Below are positions 25,805 to 35,180 of a DNA stretch of 64,000 bases, one piece after another. Each line of letters opens with the position of its first letter. The stretch's first letter is position 1. The notes beneath the pieces are model-generated. The model made no database searches. It saw only the letters and a list, made by a program, of their open reading frames with translations, and was not told the DNA's origin. The DNA is taken from positions 1 through 64,000 of the forward strand of contig JAXLYP010000002.1 in assembly GCA_046351395.1 (NCBI GenBank), written 5' to 3'. This DNA is from CAYYKK01 sp046351395 (GTDB taxonomy: Bacteria; Myxococcota_A; Polyangia; Polyangiales; Polyangiaceae). The translations under genes and the position numbers were made by a program.

Positions 25805-28625
25805 ATGTCAGAGGGGATCGAACCTGGGACGGTCGTGGGTGGGGACTTCGCTGTCCTTCGCGAAGTGGGAGCGCCGCGGGACGGAGCGCGGCTCTTCGAG
25901 GCGGAGCAACGGTCGACGAGCGAGAGGCGGACGCTGAAGCTCCTCGGCGCCGGGATCCTCGCGGACGCCGATTCGCGCGAGCGGTTCATGCGCGAGGCGA
26001 GGAGCGGATCCCGGATCTCGAGCGAGCACGTCGCCCAGGTGATCGCCGCCTCCGTGGACGAGGTCCACGGCCCTTGGATCGCGATGGAGCGCCTCGAGGG
26101 AGATTCGCTCGCGGCGCGGGTCTCCCGTGGGCCGATGCACCCCGGCGAGGCCCGGCAGATCTTGCTCCAGGCGTGCCACGCCCTCGGGGGCGCGCACGCG
26201 GTGGGCCTCGTCCACGGGCACCTTCGACCCGAGGCCATCTTCATCTGCGCCTCCCACCGCGCGGACGTCGAGTTCACGGTGAAGGTCATCGACTTCGGGG
26301 TCGCGCGGCTCGCGGAGGAGGCGCGCACGAAGCTCGGAGCGGATCGCGGCGCGCCCCTGGGTGGCTCCGGAGCAGGTCGAACCCGCCGCGTCCGTCGGCC
26401 CGTCGGCGGACGTGTGGTCGCTCGGCCTCCTCGCGTTCGCGATGCTCACCGGGCGCTCGTTCTGGCGGGGCGCGAACCCGGTCGACGGCTCCCCCGCGGA
26501 GGTTCTCGGCGAGCTGCTCTCGCGCGACAAGCCGCCCGCGAGCGCCCGTGCCGAGGCGCTCGGCGTGGGGCACCTCGTCCCGCCCGGGTTCGACGGTTGG
26601 TTCGCCCGCGCGACGGCGCGCGATGCCACCCAGCGCTATGCGGACGCGAGCGCCGCGTTCCGCGAGCTGGATCCGATCCTCGCCAACGCCTCGGCGACGT
26701 TCACCGCGCCCGCCGCGCTCGGGCTCACCCAGCCCGCGCTCGCGGTCACGCAGGCCCCGACCGCGGCCCCCCTCCTCGACTTGCCCGCGAGCCTCACCCA
26801 GTTCGCGAACCCCGCGCCCATCGCGTCACCGCCGGCCGTTCCGGTGCCACCGCCCGCCTTCGCGCCGGTGTACGCGCCTCTCCCCGTCACCGCGCCTCCC
26901 TCGCCCCATCCGCGCAAATGGAAGCCTTCGGTCATCGCGGGGATCGCGCTCGGGGCGGCCGCCGCCATCGGCCTCGGGGTGTTCGGGATCACTCGCCTCA
27001 CGGCGAAGCCCGAGAAGCCGAAGCGCACCTGGGCGGACGACGACGACGACGACCGCCCGGCGAGGAAGCGGCGCTCCCCCACCGAGGGCGAGCGCGATTT
27101 CGGCGCGCCAGAAGGCGCGAAGCTCGACTACAAGCCCGCGCGGCTCGACCTCCACGTGATGTCGAAGTGCCCGTTCGCGGTCCAGGTGGAGAACACGCTC
27201 ACCCAGGTGAAGGCGAGCCTTGGTCCAGGGGTCGACATCAACATCGAGTTCATCGGCCGGGAGAGGGACGGTGAGTTCACCTCACTGCACGGCCCCTCGG
27301 AGGTGCAGGGCGACCTCTTCCAAGTCTGCGCGGAGAAGCACACTTCGAAGTGGTTCGAGGTGTTGGCGTGCCAGAACAAGAACAACAAGCAAGTCGACAC
27401 GAACTGGGACTCGTGCGCGGTCGAGGTCGCGGTCCCGGCGAGCGAGATCACCGCGGTCGACGCGTGCGCCGCGGGGCAGGAAGGGAAGGATCTCCTCTCG
27501 CTCTCGTTCAAGCAGTCCACCTCCGTGGGCGCGGCCGGCAGCCCGACGATCTTCCTCAACGGTGACAAGTACCAGGGGGGCCGCACGCTGACCGACTTCA
27601 CCCGGAAGATCTGCGCGGCGTTCCCCGCGGGCACGCGCCACCCGTCAGTCTGCGACACGACGAAGCCGGCTCCCGAGGTGAACGTCCAGATCCTCTCGGA
27701 CCTCCGGTGCTCCGACTGCAAGCCGGAGCAGCTCAAGACCCGCCTCGCTGCGAAGTTCGGGAACGCCAAGTTCACCATCGTCGACTATCTGGACCCTGCA
27801 GGGGCCGCGCTCTGGTCCACCGTGCGCCCGAACAAGCTCCCGCTCGCCATCTTTGATATCGTGAGCGCGGACGCGGATCCCGACGGCGCGACGATCGTCG
27901 CCGCGTCGAAGAAGGTGGGGACGAACTACGTCCTCGGCGCGTCGACGGATTGGAACCCGGAGTGCGCGGATCCGGGTGGCTGCGCCCTGCCGAGCTGCGC
28001 GTCGAACCTGACCTGCCGCCCCGAGACGCCGGGGACGGTCGACCTCTACATCATGAGCCAGTGCCCGTTCGCGGCAAGGGCGCTCGTCGCGCTCAAGGAG
28101 GTGATGAAGAACTTCAGCGATCACGGCGCGACCGTCGCCGTGAATGTGCACTACATCGGCGATGAGAAGTCCCCCGGTGTGCTGACGTCGATGCACGGCA
28201 ACGGCGAGGTGGAGGACGATGAGCGCGGGATGTGCGTGGCCAAGTATTGGCCGAAGCGGTTCCTCGACTATCTGTATTGCCGAGCAGACAATGTGAAGGG
28301 GCCCTGGCAGGACTGCGCGGGGCCGGGCACTCCGTTCGACGCGGGCACGATCGCGGGCTGCGCGACGGGAGCCGACGGTCCGGCGCTCCTCTCCAAATCG
28401 TTCCAGGAGTCGAAGGACGCCGGGATCGGCGCGAGCCCGACCTGGATCGCCAACGGAAAATACAAGTTCTCCGGCATCGACGCCGAGACGATCAAGACCG
28501 GGATTTGCGCGCACAACGCGCTCCCCGGGTGCAGCGTCACGCTCAGCGGTTCACCGCCCCGGCCCTCGAAATCATCGGGGGCAGCGCCGCCGACGGCGAC
28601 CGCGCCGAGCTGCGGATCGCCCTGA
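25805..28625 (+). CDS. Pseudokinase-TM-thioredoxin-like fusion protein, frameshifted in this sequence
   Basis: Starts at ATG 25805. The kinase-like domain runs in one frame to GADRGAP (about 26356) and continues in another as WVAPEQVEP...ADVWSLGLLAF. A net loss of two bases, or gain of one, at 26354-26360 accounts for the break. Aligned with the next gene's kinase, the Gly-rich loop is lost (VGAPRDGARLF), HRDLKPEN reads HGHLRPEA, while the Lys (RTLKLL) and DFG remain: the catalytic Asp and the Mg-binding Asn are gone, so it is a predicted pseudokinase. A Pro-rich linker and one transmembrane helix (VIAGIALGAAAAIGLGVF) follow. Outside are three thioredoxin-like regions: MSKCPFAVQ, LRCSDCKPEQ and MSQCPFAAR. 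The first and third resemble GILT/DsbA-like folds with only one Cys at the active site. Total about 940 residues. Confidence 0.8.
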
Positions 28626-28721
28626 AGGAACGCTCGGTGGGCCACGGGGGCATTGAGCCGAGCCAACGGGGAGCGCCAGACCCGCACCGCGCTTCCCCGT
28701 CGTGAGGTAGCCTCGCGACCC

Positions 28722-31388
28722 ATGCGCGAGGTCGCTCCGGGCACGATCATTGGCGGCACATTTCGCGTCGTTGCTCCTCTCTCCGAGGGAGGGATGGGCG
28801 CGGTCTATGTCGCCGAGCAAGTGACGACCGGCCGCCGGCGTGCGCTGAAGGTGATGCACCGCGACCTGCTCGCCGACCCGAAGCTCCAGGAGCGGTTCGT
28901 CCAAGAGGCGCGGATCGGATCGCGAATCCAAAGTGACCACGTCGTCGAGGTCATCGAGGCCGGCATCGACCCGGGCACGGGCCTGCCATGGCTCGCGATG
29001 GAGCTGCTCGAAGGACGAACGCTCGCGGACGCGATCCGAGCGGAGGGGCGGCTCGCGCCCGACCGGGTGGCCGAGATCGTGAAGCAGGTGTGTCACGCGC
29101 TCGCGGCCGCCCACGCGGTCGGCATCGTGCACCGGGACCTCAAGCCGGAGAACGTGTTCCTCGCGGACACGAAGCGCGTCGGCGCGCCCCTCATGGCGAA
29201 GATTTTGGATTTTGGGATCGCGAAGCTGCTCGGGGATGCGCAGACGAAGCTCACGGGGGCGCTCGGGACTCCGCTCTACATGCCCCCCGAGCAGATGACC
29301 GCGGGGCGCGCGATCACCCCGGCGGCGGACGTCTGGGCGCTGGGCCTCATGACGTTCACGATGCTCACCGGCAAGTCGTACTGGTTGAGCGGGAACGTCG
29401 CCGACTCCAACTCGATGATGCTCCTGCAGGAGGTCACGATGCAGCCCCTCGTCCCGGCTTCCCAGCGCGCCATCGAGATCGGCGTCGCCGGCCTCTTGCC
29501 GCCCGGGTTCGACGGGTTCTTCGCGCGGACGGTCTGCCGCGAGATCGAGCGGCGGTTCCCGACCGCGCGCGACGTGGACGACGCGTTCGGGGCGCTGGTG
29601 TCCGCGGCGGCTGCGCCCGCCGCCCCGCCGCCCGCCGGGATGCCCGCGACGATCGCGCGCGCTCCATACCCTCCTCCCGCGCAGCACGCACCGCCGCCCA
29701 CGCCGTACGTGAACGCCGTGCCCGTCGCGACGACCGCGCGAAGCCGATCGCCGCTGCCCATCGTCTTCGCGGTCATCGGGCTCTTCGTCGTCATGGGCGG
29801 CGCCGCGGCGGGCTTCTTCCTGTGGAAGAAGCGGTCGACAAAGGCAGGCGCGGCGGAGATCCCCGCAGGGACGCTCATCGTGGAGATCGAGCCCGCCCGC
29901 GCGGGACTCACGCTCGCGCCGTGCGGCAAGATCCGCGTGGGCGGTCGGTCGGAGGACGTGTCGACGACGGAGCGGGTGCGCTTCGACGGGCTCGACAAGG
30001 GCAAGGCGCTGAAGGTCGAGGTGTTCAGTCGCTGCGTCCTCGTGGACCCCGAGACCGTGACGCTCGGCGAGAAGGAGGGGACGCGCGTCACGCTGCGCGC
30101 GCTCCCGCTCGCCATCCCCGCGCCGCCCGATCCGAGCGCCGCTGCCGGCCCACCGGAGAAGGTGTTTCACGTTTTCCCGAGAGGTGAGCGCGCCAAGATC
30201 GAGTGGCGCGCCGGGCGCCCGCGGCGATACACGCTCGTCGGAGAGGTCGTCTCGGAGGCCGAACTGTCTGCGACGGAGCTCGCGTCGCGCGCGAAGACCG
30301 AGTGGGAGCGCAACGGCTCGCACAAAGATCGCGACGACCCGGCGCTCGATCAAGCCATCGTCCACGCCGATCCGGACGCGACGGTCGCGGGGCTCCTCCC
30401 GACGATCGACGCGCTCCTCCAGGTCGAGCGGATGAAGGGGAACCGGCGGGCGCCCGCCTTCAGCGTCGTCATTGGTGAGGGGGTCTCGAGCGCGGGGCCG
30501 TCCGACGCGGCGGCGCGCGCGCTCGATCCGGTCGCGAGGGATCGCCGCGCAGCCGTGTCCGGGAAGAAGACGTCCGAAGAGTCGCTCGTGAAGGCCCTCG
30601 AGCTCTGCGGGTTCATTCGTCGCGACCGCGTCGCGAAGCCGGTGGTCACGCCGGATCCGGACGCGCCGACGGCGCCGTGGGGGCGCGATACGGAGGTGAC
30701 CGGGGCTCCGTCCGACCTCCTCTCGGCGCTCCCCTCGCGCGAGCCGACCTACGGCCCGAACGGGCGACTGGAGCCGGCGCGTTCGCTCGGTTGGTGCGCG
30801 CCGGATCTCACCGGCGAGCTCTTCCTCCACGTCGCCGAGGTTCGCTCCGAGCTCGGTGACCACGTCGCCGCGGTGCGCGACTTCCGTCGCGCGCTCGCGT
30901 TTCGGCCCGAGGCGCTCATCGACGATGCTGCGAGCGACGCGGCGAAGGCGGACTTCGACGCCGCGGCGGCGCAGCCTCAGGCCGTCGTCAGGCGAGGCGG
31001 CACGTCCGTCAGCGGTCGGCTCAAGGCCGAGACGATTCAAGATGTCGTCGACAGAGGCGCGGGCTACTTCCGCTTCTGCATGGCCGAAGCATTCTCGACG
31101 AACCCCTTGCTCGAGGGCTCCGTGACGGTCGGCTTCGTGATCGAAGCGGGTGGGGCCACCAGCTCGATCGCAAACGCAGGAGCGTCGCTCCCAGACTCAT
31201 CGGCGGTGGGGTGCGTCGTGTCGATGTTTCGGCGGCTCGAGTTCCCGGCGCCCGAGGGCGGTGTGGTGCGAGTCACGGTGCCGCTCCGGCTTCAGCCGCG
31301 AGACGGCTGCACGCCGAACTACAAGATCGTCGGCGGCAAGCGCGAGCTCATCGAGAAGTGCAAGGACGACAAGCGCCCTTCGCCTTGA
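28722..31388 (+). CDS. Transmembrane Ser/Thr kinase with AgmX/PglI-type TonB-like tail
   Basis: An 888-residue protein from ATG 28722; an in-frame TTG at 28653 is less likely. The kinase domain (residues ~10-280) is intact: SEGGMGAVY, RALKVM, HRDLKPENVF, LDFGIAKL, TPLYMPPEQ. A Pro-rich linker and a transmembrane helix (IVFAVIGLFVVMGGAAAGFFLW, about 350-370) follow. The long outer part includes a PEGA-like stretch (LIVEIEPARAGLTLAPCGKIRVGG). It ends in a ~110-residue domain (GYFRFCMAEAF...GSVTVGFVIEAGG...VTVPLRLQP) matching the AgmX/PglI C-terminal, TonB-like type found in myxobacteria. Paralogous to the pseudokinase just upstream (96-bp gap). Its TGA overlaps the next gene's TTG start. Confidence 0.9.
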   Translation: MREVAPGTIIGGTFRVVAPLSEGGMGAVYVAEQVTTGRRRALKVMHRDLLADPKLQERFVQEARIGSRIQSDHVVEVIEAGIDPGTGLPWLAMELLEGRTLADAIRAEGRLAPDRVAEIVKQVCHALAAAHAVGIVHRDLKPENVFLADTKRVGAPLMAKILDFGIAKLLGDAQTKLTGALGTPLYMPPEQMTAGRAITPAADVWALGLMTFTMLTGKSYWLSGNVADSNSMMLLQEVTMQPLVPASQRAIEIGVAGLLPPGFDGFFARTVCREIERRFPTARDVDDAFGALVSAAAAPAAPPPAGMPATIARAPYPPPAQHAPPPTPYVNAVPVATTARSRSPLPIVFAVIGLFVVMGGAAAGFFLWKKRSTKAGAAEIPAGTLIVEIEPARAGLTLAPCGKIRVGGRSEDVSTTERVRFDGLDKGKALKVEVFSRCVLVDPETVTLGEKEGTRVTLRALPLAIPAPPDPSAAAGPPEKVFHVFPRGERAKIEWRAGRPRRYTLVGEVVSEAELSATELASRAKTEWERNGSHKDRDDPALDQAIVHADPDATVAGLLPTIDALLQVERMKGNRRAPAFSVVIGEGVSSAGPSDAAARALDPVARDRRAAVSGKKTSEESLVKALELCGFIRRDRVAKPVVTPDPDAPTAPWGRDTEVTGAPSDLLSALPSREPTYGPNGRLEPARSLGWCAPDLTGELFLHVAEVRSELGDHVAAVRDFRRALAFRPEALIDDAASDAAKADFDAAAAQPQAVVRRGGTSVSGRLKAETIQDVVDRGAGYFRFCMAEAFSTNPLLEGSVTVGFVIEAGGATSSIANAGASLPDSSAVGCVVSMFRRLEFPAPEGGVVRVTVPLRLQPRDGCTPNYKIVGGKRELIEKCKDDKRPSP

Positions 31389-32569
31389 TCGACGAGGGGT
31401 GGGCGCGCACCGCCGAGCTGCTCTCGAGCTCGCACGATCTGCTCGACGAGCGGCCTCAGCGCGGGGGACCGCTGAACGCGCTCGCCTCGCGCGGGTGGGA
31501 CGAGTGGCTGCTCGCGCTGTCCGACGCCGATCTCGATGGGATCGAGATCGCAGGTGTCGACGCGAGTTGGCCCGCGAGCGCCCCGTCGACCCTCCGCGCG
31601 CTCGTCGACGCCGTGCGCGAAGCGACGGCGGTCTCGTCGATCGCGGCGCCGAGTGCCGCGGTCGAGCGTCCCGCGCGGCGTCGAGAGCCCCACCGGAAGC
31701 GGATCCAGGTCGACGCGATGGCGAGCCTCATCGGGCCGCTCGCGGACGGCGCGGGTCGCGTCGTGGACGTCGGCTCCGGGCACGGCCACCTCTCGCGCGA
31801 ACTCGCGGCGCGCGTCGGCCGCGCGGTGGTGGGGCTCGAACGGAGCGCGGCCCGCGTCCAGCGCGCGCGGGCGCTCGAGGCTTCGGGCGAGGTGTCGTTC
31901 CGAGTGTCCGACGTCCTCGTCGACGGGCTCGGCCTCGAGGCGGGCGATCTCGCTGTCGGTCTGCACGCGTGCGGAGAGCTCGGCGACGCGATCGTGATCG
32001 AGGCAGCGCGCGCGGGCGCCGGGGTCGCGCTCGTCGGTTGCTGCCTCCAGAAGCAGCGGGGCGCGACCCGCCGCGCGCTCGCGAAGCGCGAGGGCGAGAC
32101 GGCCATCGACCTCGATCGGGAGCTCCTCGGGCTCAGCAACCTCACGCCTCGCGATCGGGGCGTCGAAGCCACGCGCGCGGAGAACCTCGCGGCCCGCGCG
32201 CGCCGCGTCGCGCTTCACCTGCTCTTGTCCGAGCACGTGCCCGGCCTCCGGTTCGGCGCGGTGCTCGAAGGGTTGAACCGGCGCGCCGCGCACGCCGAGC
32301 TCGGCGTCCTCGTCCAGCGCGCGTTTCGCGCCCGATCCCTCCCCGCGCCGAGCCCCCGCGAGGTGGAGCGTGCTCTCGACGAGGCGCGCGCCCTGCACGC
32401 GCGCGCGCGCCGCCTCTCCGTCCCACGGAACCTGTTCGGGCGCGTCATCGAGGTGTTCGTTGCGTTCGATCGAGCGCGGTACCTCGCGGAGCGCGGACGC
32501 GTGGTCGAGGTCGGCGCGCTGTTCCCCGCCGAGGTGAGCGCCCGGAACCTCGTGCTCCTCGCCCCGTGA
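31385..32569 (+). CDS. METTL25-like SAM-dependent methyltransferase
   Basis: About 394 residues if TTG 31385 is used (TTGA overlap with the kinase stop); a later start cannot be excluded because the first ~100 residues are weakly conserved in look. RKRIQVDAMASLIGPL precedes motif I, VVDVGSGHGHLSREL, and acidic motif II, VVGLERSAAR; then LHACGELGDAIVIEA and GCCLQKQRG. This order (R.K..QV, GxGHLS, LHxCG) is typical of the methyltransferase group that includes METTL25/RRNAD1-like proteins. The substrate is unknown; RNA or protein is possible. No membrane segment. Overlap with the kinase gene suggests co-expression rather than shared function. Confidence 0.8.
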   Translation: MIDEGWARTAELLSSSHDLLDERPQRGGPLNALASRGWDEWLLALSDADLDGIEIAGVDASWPASAPSTLRALVDAVREATAVSSIAAPSAAVERPARRREPHRKRIQVDAMASLIGPLADGAGRVVDVGSGHGHLSRELAARVGRAVVGLERSAARVQRARALEASGEVSFRVSDVLVDGLGLEAGDLAVGLHACGELGDAIVIEAARAGAGVALVGCCLQKQRGATRRALAKREGETAIDLDRELLGLSNLTPRDRGVEATRAENLAARARRVALHLLLSEHVPGLRFGAVLEGLNRRAAHAELGVLVQRAFRARSLPAPSPREVERALDEARALHARARRLSVPRNLFGRVIEVFVAFDRARYLAERGRVVEVGALFPAEVSARNLVLLAP

Positions 32570-32588
32570 TCCGTGCGAGCATCTCATC

Positions 32589-33185
32589 ATGCGCACCTCC
32601 GTTCTGTTCGCCGCGGCGTGGCTCGCCACGATCCTCCCGTCCGTGGCTCACGCCGACGTGCCGCCGCCCGCGGGGTACGTCGAGTCGTGCACGATGGCCA
32701 ACGCGACCGCCGACGGGCAGGAGTGCATCGAGCGGCAGGGCGGCCACACCGATCAAGGCGTCCCCGGGCGTTGGCTCGCGGACTACGGGTATTGCCACCG
32801 CTGCCAGACCTACGGCGCGAGCGGGTGGAACGAGATCTATTGTCGCAAGAAGGGTGACGGAAAGCCCCTGCCCGAGGGTTGGGAGGCGGCCATACAGAAG
32901 GCTGTGAGGGACGCCCCGCCGGGCGAAGGGGAGAAGCCGCGTGCCGCCGAGTGCGCGATGCCCCCGCTCAAGGCGAGCTCGAAGCCGGCGACCGCCGCGA
33001 CCGCGAAGAGCGAGGGATCGGCGACCCCGACCGAGAAGCCGAGCGGGGGTTGCAAGTGCTCGTCCGTGGGCGGCGGCCTGGAGACGAAGGGCGGGCTCGT
33101 CGGTGGGGGCGGTGCGCTCCTCGTGCTCGGCCTCCGACGACGACGACTTCGCGCGGCGAGCGTGCGACCATCTGCGCGACGATGA
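32589..33185 (+). CDS. Secreted Cys-containing protein with MYXO-CTERM sorting tail
   Basis: A 198-residue protein with a signal peptide (MRTSVLFAAAWLATILPSVAHA, cleavage after AHA). The mature part has six Cys in about 60 residues (SCTMAN, QECIER, YCHRCQ, YCRKK) and then a Pro/Lys/Ala linker. The C-terminus GGCKCSSVGG, a short hydrophobic segment (GALLVLGL) and RRRR form a MYXO-CTERM tail, the signal that myxosortases process at Cys for surface anchoring. No myxosortase gene is in the window. It follows the methyltransferase by 19 bp, and its TGA overlaps the ATG of the GH31 gene, so the three are probably co-transcribed. Confidence 0.85.
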   Translation: MRTSVLFAAAWLATILPSVAHADVPPPAGYVESCTMANATADGQECIERQGGHTDQGVPGRWLADYGYCHRCQTYGASGWNEIYCRKKGDGKPLPEGWEAAIQKAVRDAPPGEGEKPRAAECAMPPLKASSKPATAATAKSEGSATPTEKPSGGCKCSSVGGGLETKGGLVGGGGALLVLGLRRRRLRAASVRPSARR

Positions 33186-35044
33186 AGCTTCGACGTTGGA
33201 CCCTCGCGCCGCTCGCCCTCCTCGCCGCCATCGGCGGCGCGACCTGCGACGACGGTGCTGGCGGAACGGGCGCGGCCGGCGGCGACGGGGGATCCAAGCC
33301 GGCGTGCACCCTCCACCCCGACCCCGACCCCGCGTTCCCGGACGCTCCTCCGCTGCACACGCCTCGGTGGGCATTCGAACCTTGGATATCCAAGGATATT
33401 TCGGACGGGCCGGACACGTATGCGTTCGTGAAGGGCTTCGAAGATCGCAACATCCCCGTCGGCGCGGTCGTCCTCGATAGCCCATGGGAGACGAGCTACA
33501 ACACGCTCGTCCCGAACCCTTCGCGGTACCCCGACTTCGCGAAGATGGTGAGCGATCTGCACGCGAAGGACGTGCGCGTCGTCCTCTGGCTCACGGCGTT
33601 CGTGAACTCCACGTCGTTCGACGTCGAGCAGGGCGGGGACGTCTATAGCGGGCCTGCGGCGGGGCACGACGAGGCATTGGCCTGCGGCTACTTCATCGAC
33701 AGGGGCGCCGAGTTCGGGTGGTGGAAGGGCGTGGGCGGATCGCTCGACTTCTTCAACCCGGACGCTCGCGCGTGGTGGCATCGCCTCCAGGACCCGCTCT
33801 ACGTCGCAGGTGTCGACGGCTTCAAGCTGGACTTCGGCGACAGCTACGTGGACTCCGACCCCGTCGACACGGCGAAGGGGTTGGTCCCGCATCAGCAGTA
33901 CTCGGAGGCCTACTATCACGACTTCTACGCGTACGGCCGCGCCGCCCGCGGCGACGACTTCCTCACGATGGTGCGCGCGTACGACGCGTCGTACGGCTTC
34001 GAGGGGCGCTTCTTCGCCAAGAAGGCGGACGCGCCCGTCACCTGGATGGGCGACAATCGGCGCGACGACGTCGGCCTCGCGGACGCGCTCGACGAGATGT
34101 TCCGCTCGTCCGCCGCCGGGTACGCCGTGGTGGGCTCCGACATCGGGGGCTACCTCGACCGGGACGATCTCGATCTGATGCACGAGATCCCGTTCGACGT
34201 GAACGTGTTCGCGCGGTGGACCGCGATCGGGGCGCTCTCGCCGTTCATGCAGCTCCACGGGCGCGCGAACCTCACCCCCTGGACGATCCCCCAAACGAAC
34301 GACGAGATCACGAACCTCTACCGCTGGTGGGCGGTGCTCCACCACGAGCTCGTCCCCTACTTCTACAGCCTCGCCGAGCAGACCTACGCGGGAGGCCCCA
34401 CGCCCATGAGACCCATCGGCGCGGAGGCGGAGTGGAAGGGCGACTATCGCTACTGGCTCGGGGACTCGCTCCTCGTCGCGCCGCTCCTCGACGGGACCGG
34501 TCAGCGCGACGTCGAGCTCCCGGCCGGCTTCGACTACTACGACTTCTACGACATCGGCGTCCGCATCGACGCGACCGCGGGCAAGACGCTCACCGCCTAC
34601 AAGGTCCTCGATCAGTCGCGCATGCCGCTCTTCTTGCGGAGCGGCGCGATCCTCCCGCTCGAGGTGGGGGAGGACACGACCGGCCTCGGGAGCGCGGCCT
34701 CGAAAGGGAAGCTCACGATCCTCGCGCTGCCCGCGTCCGCCAAGAGTCAGTTCGTCCTCTACGAGACCGACGGCGCGACCACGGACATCGAGGCCGTCGG
34801 CACCGTCGCGCAGCCGTTCGCCGTGACGATGTCGCGCGTGACGCGCGACACCATCGTGCGTGTGCGCTACGCGTCCGACGCTCCGCCGACGATGGTGAAG
34901 GTGGGGACCGTCGACGCCGCGAAGCTCGACAGCCCCGCTGCGTTCGACGCGGCGACGACCGGCTTTTACGTGGATGTCTCGAGCCACATGGTTTGGGTGC
35001 ACGTCCCGCCATCGCCCTCGGCGGTCAGCGTCACGGGTGTGTGA
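33182..35044 (+). CDS. Glycoside hydrolase family 31 protein, exported
   Basis: A 620-residue protein from an ATG overlapping the previous stop (ATGA). An export signal (LAPLALLAAIGGATCDD) with a possible lipobox Cys is followed by a Gly-rich spacer. The TIM-barrel shows GH31 hallmarks: WISKDI, VVLDSPWET, VRVVLWLTAFVN, nucleophile Asp in GVDGFKLDFGDS (about residue 218), acid/base Asp in TWMGDNRRDD, VGSDIGGY, and WTAIGALSPFMQLHG. A C-terminal beta domain includes RMPLFLRSGAILPL. GH31 enzymes are retaining alpha-glycosidases (glucosidase, xylosidase and others); the exact substrate cannot be read from the sequence. Its location is the periplasm or cell surface. Confidence 0.92.
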   Translation: MKLRRWTLAPLALLAAIGGATCDDGAGGTGAAGGDGGSKPACTLHPDPDPAFPDAPPLHTPRWAFEPWISKDISDGPDTYAFVKGFEDRNIPVGAVVLDSPWETSYNTLVPNPSRYPDFAKMVSDLHAKDVRVVLWLTAFVNSTSFDVEQGGDVYSGPAAGHDEALACGYFIDRGAEFGWWKGVGGSLDFFNPDARAWWHRLQDPLYVAGVDGFKLDFGDSYVDSDPVDTAKGLVPHQQYSEAYYHDFYAYGRAARGDDFLTMVRAYDASYGFEGRFFAKKADAPVTWMGDNRRDDVGLADALDEMFRSSAAGYAVVGSDIGGYLDRDDLDLMHEIPFDVNVFARWTAIGALSPFMQLHGRANLTPWTIPQTNDEITNLYRWWAVLHHELVPYFYSLAEQTYAGGPTPMRPIGAEAEWKGDYRYWLGDSLLVAPLLDGTGQRDVELPAGFDYYDFYDIGVRIDATAGKTLTAYKVLDQSRMPLFLRSGAILPLEVGEDTTGLGSAASKGKLTILALPASAKSQFVLYETDGATTDIEAVGTVAQPFAVTMSRVTRDTIVRVRYASDAPPTMVKVGTVDAAKLDSPAAFDAATTGFYVDVSSHMVWVHVPPSPSAVSVTGV

Positions 35045-35070
35045 CACGCGCGCAGAATGTCTGCTTCGCG

Positions 35071-35103
35071 CCCGCGGTCTTCGGTTCACGTGGATGCCGC
35101 GGG
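35071..35103. repeat. Inverted repeat after the GH31 gene
   Basis: CCCGCGG (35071-35077) and CCGCGGG (35097-35103) are perfect complements separated by 19 bp. They lie in the 136-bp gap between the GH31 and cyclase genes. It could be a weak terminator or an operator for the cyclase gene; in GC-rich DNA a chance match is also likely. Confidence 0.3.
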
Positions 35104-35180
35104 GGCATGTCGGGGCACGCGTCTGAGGCGCAACGCTCGGGCGTGGAGAACCGCCGTCACTTCTCACCCGTAGAGGTCAC

